Source: Paenibacillus paridis
GTDB taxonomy: Bacteria > Bacillota > Bacilli > Paenibacillales > Paenibacillaceae
Direction of reading: 5' to 3'
DNA length: 64,000 nt
NCBI RefSeq assembly: GCF_006345825.1
Contig: NZ_VCIX01000092.1
Coordinates: 558,001 to 622,000, forward strand
Shown here: piece by piece, positions 59,101-64,000 of the stretch
Layout: every line of letters starts with the position of its first letter
Position numbering within the stretch: the first letter of the stretch is position 1
Position numbers and translations under genes: made by a program
The notes under the pieces: model-generated
What the model was told of the DNA's origin: nothing
Databases searched by the model: none
The model's input: the letters and a program-made list of their open reading frames with translations, nothing else

Positions 59101-61339
59101 CGCCCGCTTTACGGCGAATGCCTACAGTATTATACTGGATCCTCAAAGTGGGTCAGGCGGTACGGAAAGTATTTCGGTCAACTATGGCGGCAAACTGCCG
59201 CTAGGAATTACTAGTCCTGAAAAGGAAGGATATTCTTTCCAAGGCTTCTACGCAAACACTGGCGGAAAGGGCCAACAGTATTACAACGGTAGCGGCGTCA
59301 GAGTATTTGAGGGCAACTGGTCGACAGTGTCCGTCAGCAACTTCTACGCTCATTGGATTCTCAAGGATAATCCGGACATTGCCGCTGTAGCGGCGGCAGC
59401 AGCAGCCCTCGAAGTGGGTTACGCTACGGGCAATAATGCAGCTAATGTCACACAAAACGTGACGCTGCCAACAACAGGATTAGATGATGTCACCGTTTCA
59501 TGGACAATTGACAATCCTGGGATCATTCGTACAAATGGCGAAGTTATTCGTCCATTAGCAGGTGAGGCTGACGCCATTGTTACCTTGACTGCAACATTAA
59601 TCAAGGGTGAAATAACGGATACGAAAATCTTTACAGTAATCGTCAAATCGATGGAAATCGAGGCTATACCGGTTGAAACAATCCATGTTAGCGGTAATGA
59701 TGAGATCACAACAAAAGGCGGTACACTTCAACTAACAGCAGAGGTGCTGCCGGCAGATGCAACGAACAAAACAATTATCTGGTCTGTCCGGAATGGAACA
59801 GGAAGCGCAGCGATCAATGAGTCGGGTCTGTTAACTGCGGTAAGCGACGGCACCGTAATGGTGACGGCGACGGCAGCTGATGGTTCGGAAATCGTGGGAA
59901 CGAAGGAGATTGCGATTAGCGGCCAGACGCAGACCAACCCGGATAAACCAATTGAAAGTATCACAATTAGCGGTAATGATGAGATCACAACAAAAGGCGG
60001 AACACTTCAATTAACAGCAGAGGTGCTGCCGGCAGATGCAACGAACAAAACGATCATCTGGTCTGCCCGGAATGGAACAGGAAGCGCAACGATCGATGAG
60101 TCGGGTCTGTTAACTGCGGTAAGCGACGGCACCGTAACGGTGGCGGCGACGGCAGCAGATGGTTCGGGGATCGTGGGAACGAAGTCGATTGCGATTAGCG
60201 GCCAGACAACAAGCAATCCAGAGCCAACGAATCCGCCTAGCCATCCAGGACCATCGACACCAGCGCCAACAGGCGTCATTAAGGATGGAGACAAAGCAAT
60301 TGTGGAGTTTGGCAGCGGCATCACATCAAAGTCCATTCCCATGCAGGATATCGGCGGACTATCCCTGCAGGTGAAAGCCATGAATGCGGTTCTAACGATT
60401 CAAGCGGATGCGTTGAAGCAATGGCTGACTGCGGCGGGGAATCCATCCGGGGCAAGTATTGAAGTAACCGTTGTGCCAGTGGCTGCTAGTGATCTTGCGA
60501 ATGCTCCAGCCCAAGGCGGTCAAGCGCGTATAGAAGTTGCTAGCGTAATCTACGACATCACGGTTAAGCTGAAGCACAACAACCAAGTCACCGACATCAG
60601 CAATGTAGATGGCGGAGTTGAACTATCCTTGCCTTATAACAATGGTGCTGATGAAGACCTACTGGGCATTTATTATTTCAATGAAGTAAACAAAGAGTGG
60701 GAATACGTAGGGGGCAGCGTAAATGCAGCCAAGAATACCGTGACGGTTGCGCTTCAGCATCTGAGCAAATATGCGGTGCTGGAATACTCGAAGTCATTCA
60801 CGGATGTTCCTTCGAACCACTGGGTTGCTCGGACGCTGGAGGTGTTGGCAGCGAAGCATATTATTAACGGAACAAGCGATACACTCTTCACACCAAATGG
60901 ACATACAACTCGCGCTGAATTCACATCCTTGCTGGTGCGAGCTTTAGGCTTGACGAATGCTGCAAGCTCAGTTCCGTTCGACGATGTTCAAGCGAGTCAA
61001 TGGTATGCGAAGGAAGTTGCCATTGCTTATGAAGCGGGGCTTGTCTTGGGAGTATCGGATAACAAATTCGATCCAAACGCGAAAATCACCCGTGAACAAA
61101 TGGCGGTACTGCTCGTTCGCGCTTATGAGTACAAGAACCATGCAATTGCAGCGACTGGTCAAGAAACAGCCGGTTTCAAGGATGGCTCAAGCATCTCTTC
61201 ATGGGCAGTAGATGGAGTGAATAAAGCCATGGCCGCAGGACTTCTGCAAGGCAAAGGAAACGGAATCTTCGATTCTGCAATCGACGCCAATCGCGCCGAA
61301 ACTGCGCAAGCCATCTTGAACTTGTTCAATAAGCTATAA
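56174..61339 (+). CDS. Giant SLH-anchored GH13 alpha-amylase with starch-binding, InlB-type and Ig-like modules
   Basis: 1721 aa from the ATG at 56174 (AAGGGG is 13 bases upstream; the TTG at 56162 is too close to it). Signal peptide RFLSLLLTLVLLASVFAMP. GH13 barrel ~50-430: VIVDVVPNHMG, GFRYDAIKHIE (Asp215), YGEVLQGGDP (Glu269), WVESHDTYNN (Asp335). ~615-740: a CBM26-like starch-binding module (FGGWPGGTMTRLKYNGVDTH). ~765-1060: four InlB B-repeat-like units (NGYAFAGWYKDSAYTDAW, EGYSFNGWYTNSEF). Then an atrophied Ig domain, two Big_2 domains, a linker, a conserved domain and three SLH repeats. SLH repeats hold it to the cell-wall polymer, so it should degrade starch at the cell surface. Confidence 0.93.
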   Translation: MKQTKQLNRKRFLSLLLTLVLLASVFAMPTAQAQSFTAAASPTSSPVPDRIRDGVILHAFDWNLSVIEKNLQAIADAGYTAIQTSPIMGSASGSNWYFAYQPSNMLAGGKGNRYGDRDAFVSLTTAANALGIKVIVDVVPNHMGSTGNSDAPWNDNTYFHNVSGSVGYNDRFLLTQPNMISGLRDLNTHSKFVQDSYIAYLKDMIDAGASGFRYDAIKHIELDDDVPSPASIAAGYPEGEFKSDYVKNVTGAAKAYFEEKGKENFQYGEVLQGGDPKNDRMKGYAKYIDMTASKYGHDVRGVLEVGDIGRLDKWADYAAEGLTADQLVPWVESHDTYNNEGESLSFSPKQIRQGWAMIAARKDVSPLFFARNVNADGSQRTSVLTADNVDNNRPQWSHPEVVAVNKFHNAMAGRDENLVSLGNNAVLIERGTIAEGGGAVLVNTSTMARVLGSVPVNFLKDGYYVNALDSSNVFTVASGRISGTIPGNPAKANNTDTGSNAGLVVLMKKEDASSSVLAALPSDDDVLAGNSFTGNQLKLRMSAVNVTSASYAINNGDAVSFAHNDIITVKGNYNEPITVTLVGRAVEGNWITKAFTYTRVEPVGAVTPPVAEPTHVNVYLSINRNANFQAWGTHTFGIRTYTYNPELFGGWPGGTMTRLKYNGVDTHWYKISMPRAAVGGIIFNTQNNSGAGQQTGQPAITASMLNNEQLYFYGTGASGYAINTGANWDTAFATGNNIGFAGSSVFPPGRNGVIFNTSGGSSVVNQYVREGEKATRPTTDPTRSGYLFDGKWYTDSAFTQEYSFNTPVVNTLGDGHIYAMTLYAGWIQLEADKFLVQFNSQGGSSVMSIPNVAVGSKITAPQQPIRNGYAFAGWYKDSAYTDAWSFGSDTVTAATTLFAKWEAVSYTITYKDGSESAVMPGSEQVTYSFETPTFNLAEPSSKEGYSFNGWYTNSEFLPSSKRINVAVNSVGNLTLYARFTANAYSIILDPQSGSGGTESISVNYGGKLPLGITSPEKEGYSFQGFYANTGGKGQQYYNGSGVRVFEGNWSTVSVSNFYAHWILKDNPDIAAVAAAAAALEVGYATGNNAANVTQNVTLPTTGLDDVTVSWTIDNPGIIRTNGEVIRPLAGEADAIVTLTATLIKGEITDTKIFTVIVKSMEIEAIPVETIHVSGNDEITTKGGTLQLTAEVLPADATNKTIIWSVRNGTGSAAINESGLLTAVSDGTVMVTATAADGSEIVGTKEIAISGQTQTNPDKPIESITISGNDEITTKGGTLQLTAEVLPADATNKTIIWSARNGTGSATIDESGLLTAVSDGTVTVAATAADGSGIVGTKSIAISGQTTSNPEPTNPPSHPGPSTPAPTGVIKDGDKAIVEFGSGITSKSIPMQDIGGLSLQVKAMNAVLTIQADALKQWLTAAGNPSGASIEVTVVPVAASDLANAPAQGGQARIEVASVIYDITVKLKHNNQVTDISNVDGGVELSLPYNNGADEDLLGIYYFNEVNKEWEYVGGSVNAAKNTVTVALQHLSKYAVLEYSKSFTDVPSNHWVARTLEVLAAKHIINGTSDTLFTPNGHTTRAEFTSLLVRALGLTNAASSVPFDDVQASQWYAKEVAIAYEAGLVLGVSDNKFDPNAKITREQMAVLLVRAYEYKNHAIAATGQETAGFKDGSSISSWAVDGVNKAMAAGLLQGKGNGIFDSAIDANRAETAQAILNLFNKL
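59368..61330 (+). repeat. Copy B of near-identical 3' coding block
   Basis: Matches 53907-55595 in the preceding gene, with one extra Big_2 unit inserted. Differences are mostly single bases; the last dozen codons diverge. Confidence 0.92.
59690..60209 (+). repeat. Tandem Big_2 domain duplication
   Basis: Units at about 59690-59931 and 59969-60209 are nearly the same at nucleotide level (shared GGTAATGATGAGATCACAAC, TGCTGCCGGCAGATGCAACG, GAGTCGGGTCTGTTAACTGC) and both match 54229-54466 in the other SLH gene. Confidence 0.9.
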
Positions 61340-61377
61340 GCTGGAATAGGATTGGAAAATTAAAAAGCTAAAGCATC

Positions 61378-61426
61378 AAAAGCACTTTCTAATCAGGCTA
61401 CTTGCCTGATTAGAAGTGCTTTTTTT
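61378..61426 (+). terminator. Terminator of the SLH-anchored amylase gene
   Basis: AAAAGCACTT and CTAATCAGGC pair with GCCTGATTAG and AAGTGCTTTT around TACTT; a long stem followed by T residues. Confidence 0.92.
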
Positions 61427-61531
61427 CATTTATGGCTACCTTTCTTCAGAAATTCTTTAGAAAAATCCTCATTAGGAGCTTAGATTTAATTGGTATTCTT
61501 CATCTATGATTTCGAGATGAGGAGGGTCACC

Positions 61532-62008
61532 ATGATTAGTGAGACTATTATGCAATTAATTGATCAATATGGATATTTTATGTTTTTCGTTGCCCTTTCC
61601 CTAGGCCCTTTCGGTATTCCTGTGCCAAACGAAATAACGATACTAACTGGCGCGTTTTTGAGCAGCAGGGGTACTTTAGATCCTTGGATTACTTATTCAG
61701 TTATCTTATCGGGACTGCTGATCGCGATAACCGTATCTTATTTTCTAGGAAAAATCTTTGGAAATCATTTCAATGAAAAATTATGCAGAAATCGTCACTT
61801 TCAAAAGGCTCAAACCATCTTAAAGCGGCACGGGAACTGGGCAATGGTGCTTGGATTTTTTTTGCCTATAGTCAGGTACATCATGCCTATGCTTGTGGGT
61901 CTTGGAAATGTGAAGTTTAAAACGTTTGCTCTCATATCCTATTCCAGCGCTTTAATGTGGACTGCGACTTTTTTTGTTATCGGAATTTTTACCGAGAAAA
62001 TCTTCTGA
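61532..62008 (+). CDS. DedA-family membrane protein
   Basis: 158 aa from the ATG at 61532 (GAGGAGGG 5-7 bases upstream). DedA/SNARE-associated fold: LSLGPFGIPVPNEITILTG (re-entrant segment with PxPxE), YFLGKIFGNHFNEKLCRN, and GFFLPIVRYIMPMLVGLGN with the conserved Arg. Known DedA proteins act as lipid scramblases for undecaprenyl phosphate or phospholipids and influence envelope stress and cationic peptide resistance. Slightly short for the family (about 200 aa). It starts a probable operon with a lipid methyltransferase-like enzyme and a two-component pair. Confidence 0.88.
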   Translation: MISETIMQLIDQYGYFMFFVALSLGPFGIPVPNEITILTGAFLSSRGTLDPWITYSVILSGLLIAITVSYFLGKIFGNHFNEKLCRNRHFQKAQTILKRHGNWAMVLGFFLPIVRYIMPMLVGLGNVKFKTFALISYSSALMWTATFFVIGIFTEKIF

Positions 62009-62065
62009 ATGATCGTTCGTGAATGAAATCATTCGAATTATGCAAATTAAAATGAGGTGTAATCA

Positions 62066-62653
62066 GTGAGTAAACATCATTATATACAGTTTCTGCAAAG
62101 TTTTATTCAACAGCCCAAACAGGTAGGCAGCATAGTTCCGAGTTCGCGGTTTTTGGCAGGCAAAATGGTGAATGCTATTTCATGGGACAAAGTACGTACT
62201 GTGGCGGAGCTTGGCTCGGGTACAGGAGCCATCACATGTGCAATCGCGAAACACTCTCCAAAAAACACCAAAGTTTTCTTGTTTGAAATGGATGAAACGA
62301 TGAGGCGGAATTTGGAAAAAAACTATCCTCACTTCAACTGCCATTCTAACGCCTGTCAATTAGTCGAAATTATACATCGTGAGGGCATAAGACAATTAGA
62401 TTGTATTATTAGCGGTTTGCCTTTTTTTAATTTTAAACAAGACATTAGAGAAACATTGCTTGACCAAGTTTATCAAGCATTAAAACCCGGAGGGCTGTTC
62501 GTTGCCTTTCAATATTCCCTTCAGATGAAAAAAAGCTTATCCGAAAAGTTCGTTGTAGAGAGCATTGGACTTGTCCCCTTCAATGTTCCGCCAGCTTTCG
62601 TATATACTTGTCGTAAAGTGCTCAAAGATAACCTTAAAACAGGGAGTGATTAG
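62066..62653 (+). CDS. Class I SAM methyltransferase, phospholipid N-methyltransferase-like
   Basis: 195 aa, GTG start after GAGGTGTAATCA. Rossmann methyltransferase: the N-terminal QVGSIVPSSRFLAGKMV is typical of PmtA-type phosphatidylethanolamine N-methyltransferases and related rRNA-like enzymes; AdoMet motif I reads VAELGSGTGAITCAIA; acidic loop FLFEMDETM; ISGLPFFNF takes the place of the NPPY-type motif. The response regulator starts 2 bp after its stop. With DedA next door a membrane-lipid role is likely, but substrate is unproven. Confidence 0.8.
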   Translation: MSKHHYIQFLQSFIQQPKQVGSIVPSSRFLAGKMVNAISWDKVRTVAELGSGTGAITCAIAKHSPKNTKVFLFEMDETMRRNLEKNYPHFNCHSNACQLVEIIHREGIRQLDCIISGLPFFNFKQDIRETLLDQVYQALKPGGLFVAFQYSLQMKKSLSEKFVVESIGLVPFNVPPAFVYTCRKVLKDNLKTGSD

Positions 62654-62655
62654 AA

Positions 62656-63336
62656 ATGAATACAGTCCTTGTTGTAGACGATGATTCAGAGATTCGAGAT
62701 ATTTTGCATGTATATCTTCGCAATGAAGGGTATTTGGTATGTGAAGCGGCAAATGGCTTAGAAGCGCTGCAGGCAATTCAAACAAACTCAGTCCAATTGG
62801 TCATATTGGATGTTATGATGCCGAAATTAGATGGTATTCACGCTTGTCTTAAAATAAGGGAGTTCTCAGACGTTCCGATCATTATGCTTTCGGCTAAACA
62901 GGAGGACATGGACAAGATTACTGGCCTTATGATAGGTGCAGACGATTATATGATTAAGCCTTTTAATCCCATGGAATTACTCGCAAGAGTCAAGGCTCAA
63001 TTACGGAGAAGTTTGATGATAAGTAAACAAGATATCCAAACGGTTATCCATATCAAAGACCTCATGATCGACAAAGGCAAACATTCCGTAAAGTTGAGGG
63101 GAAACGATATCTCGCTAACTCCAATTGAGTTTGACATTTTAGCATTGTTGGCAAGTCACCTTGGGCAAGTATTTAGCTCGGAAAAAATTTATGAAAGCGT
63201 ATGGAAAGAACCTTATGGTTATTCAGATAATACAGTAATGGTACATATCCGTAATTTAAGAGAGAAGATAGAGGAAGTTCCAAGAGCGCCTCAATATATT
63301 AAAACCGTATGGGGAGTTGGTTATAAAATTGATTAA
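62656..63336 (+). CDS. OmpR/VanR-type response regulator
   Basis: 226 aa. Receiver Asp52 in LVILDVMMPKLDGIHAC, Ser in IIMLSAKQEDMDKITGL, Lys in DDYMIKPFNPMELLAR; winged helix with ISLTPIEFDILALLASHLG and NTVMVHIRNLREKIEE. AGGGAG lies upstream, at the end of the methyltransferase gene. It shares the DKITGL...GADDY and NPMELLAR pattern with the regulator at 26253, a paralogue of the same subgroup. Overlaps the kinase by 8 bp. Confidence 0.92.
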   Translation: MNTVLVVDDDSEIRDILHVYLRNEGYLVCEAANGLEALQAIQTNSVQLVILDVMMPKLDGIHACLKIREFSDVPIIMLSAKQEDMDKITGLMIGADDYMIKPFNPMELLARVKAQLRRSLMISKQDIQTVIHIKDLMIDKGKHSVKLRGNDISLTPIEFDILALLASHLGQVFSSEKIYESVWKEPYGYSDNTVMVHIRNLREKIEEVPRAPQYIKTVWGVGYKID

Positions 63337-64000
63337 ATGGGTTAATAAAAGAACAAGTAAAATTCAGATTAATATCATTATGAATTCTGTATTTAGTTTC
63401 TTTATTGCCATTATCCTCTCACAGGGAGCTCAATATAGTGTTTACCTTATTAATCGGGATTGGAGTAATATGATGGGACATCTAACGATTCCGATATTTA
63501 CAGGTTTCTTTGTTTTAACCTTTTTTGTTTTGACACAACGGATAGTCGCTGACCTAATTACATTGGAGCGAGGGCTTCAAATTATTGCTACAGGAGATTT
63601 AGATTACCGGGTTTCACTTCATCGAAAAGATGAACTCGGCAGGGTTGCGTTGAACATCAATTTGATGGCAGAGCGTCTGCAGCAACAGATGAATAAGGAA
63701 CGGGAAGCAGAAAAATCCAAAATGGAATGGATCACGGGTATATCACATGACTTGCGAACGCCTCTTACCAGTATCATTGGTTATATTGAGCTTTTACGAA
63801 ATAATTTATTTCAATCAAAAGATGAATATAAGCGATTTCTTCAAAACACATATAATAAAGCGGTCCACTTAAAGAGCATGCTGGATGATTTGTTTGAGTA
63901 CACCAGGCTTTCTTCAAATGAAACTAGCTTAGAGCTTAAACATGTGGATGTAAATAAGCTTCTTGAGCAATTGCTTTTTGAATTTGAGCCGATTGCACAT
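63329..64000 (+). CDS. Sensor histidine kinase, 3' end outside window
   Basis: Open from a TTG at 63329 (overlapping the regulator stop by 8 bp) to the end of the window, 224 codons. Two membrane helices (about SVFSFFIAIILSQGAQYSVY and LTIPIFTGFFVLTFFVLTQ) with a very short external loop, HAMP (GLQIIATGDLDYRVSLH), and H-box GISHDLRTPLTSIIGYIEL. The ATPase domain lies beyond the window. The short loop is typical of BceS/VanS-like intramembrane-sensing kinases. The start could also be a later codon, since TTG has only GGGGAG 12 bases upstream. Confidence 0.88.
   Translation, partial: MIKWVNKRTSKIQINIIMNSVFSFFIAIILSQGAQYSVYLINRDWSNMMGHLTIPIFTGFFVLTFFVLTQRIVADLITLERGLQIIATGDLDYRVSLHRKDELGRVALNINLMAERLQQQMNKEREAEKSKMEWITGISHDLRTPLTSIIGYIELLRNNLFQSKDEYKRFLQNTYNKAVHLKSMLDDLFEYTRLSSNETSLELKHVDVNKLLEQLLFEFEPIAH

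Noticed and set aside
1..64000. rRNA, tRNA, riboswitch or prophage genes
   Set aside because: I looked for cloverleaf-like or conserved riboswitch segments and phage structural genes on both strands and saw none that I could support by eye.

Overview
The window is Firmicute chromosomal DNA, most likely from a Paenibacillus or a close relative. The evidence is the endospore coat operon cotJABC, strong Shine-Dalgarno sites with frequent TTG/GTG starts, secreted enzymes anchored by SLH domains, YesM/YesN two-component systems next to Lpl-type sugar ABC importers, and dense glycoside-hydrolase content. I see no rRNA, tRNA, CRISPR array or intact prophage. The first 17 kb look clearly more GC-rich than the rest.

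Region 1 (1-9.7 kb, all +) is a tightly packed catabolic island: a GH43 beta-xylosidase (cut by the window start), a ThuA-like protein, a zinc alcohol dehydrogenase, five different TIM-barrel sugar isomerase/epimerase-fold proteins, an alpha/beta hydrolase and a Gfo/Idh/MocA oxidoreductase. Facing it (9.75-12.5 kb, -) is a three-gene oxygenase set: a tri-histidine-box desaturase/hydroxylase, a MocE-like Rieske ferredoxin and a ferredoxin reductase. This matches the layout of the rhizobial MocDEF rhizopine demethylase. Two divergent AraC regulators (12.8-14.6 kb) follow. My reading is an oxidative pathway for a decorated (perhaps O-methylated) sugar or cyclitol, which is the best candidate for an undescribed system here.

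Region 2 (14.6-25.7 kb) is a mosaic: arylamine N-acetyltransferase, cotJABC, an AlkX/YcaQ-like DNA glycosylase, a DinB-fold protein, a DHA2 efflux pump with a divergent TetR regulator, an XRE-cupin regulator with a CynX/NimT-type transporter, an IS110-like remnant and small membrane peptides. A second copy of the 3' end of cotJC plus a terminator lies 5.2 kb downstream of the first and brackets much of this segment.

Region 3 (25.7-37.7 kb) holds a VanZ-like protein and a VanR/VanS-like pair followed by two sugar-type ABC permeases, an HlyD-like adaptor and a substrate-binding lipoprotein, an unusual combination with no ATPase. Then come a second two-component system whose kinase is frameshifted, two exported proteins of unknown function and a glutamine-rich low-complexity protein.

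Region 4 (38-61.4 kb) is an alpha-glucan utilisation locus: YesM/YesN sensors, a lipoprotein and two permeases, GH31 alpha-glucosidase, a LacI regulator, a secreted GH13/CBM20 alpha-amylase (-), a LysR regulator, and two giant SLH-anchored surface proteins (an SGNH-esterase-like protein and a GH13 amylase with InlB-type repeats). The C-terminal thirds of the two giants are nearly identical. About 150 bp upstream of one alpha-amylase gene recurs, inverted, upstream of the other. Extracellular amylases would make oligosaccharides, the importer would take them up, and the GH31 enzyme would hydrolyse them.

Region 5 (61.5-64 kb) has a DedA membrane protein, a phospholipid-methyltransferase-like enzyme and another OmpR-type two-component pair, the kinase running off the window.
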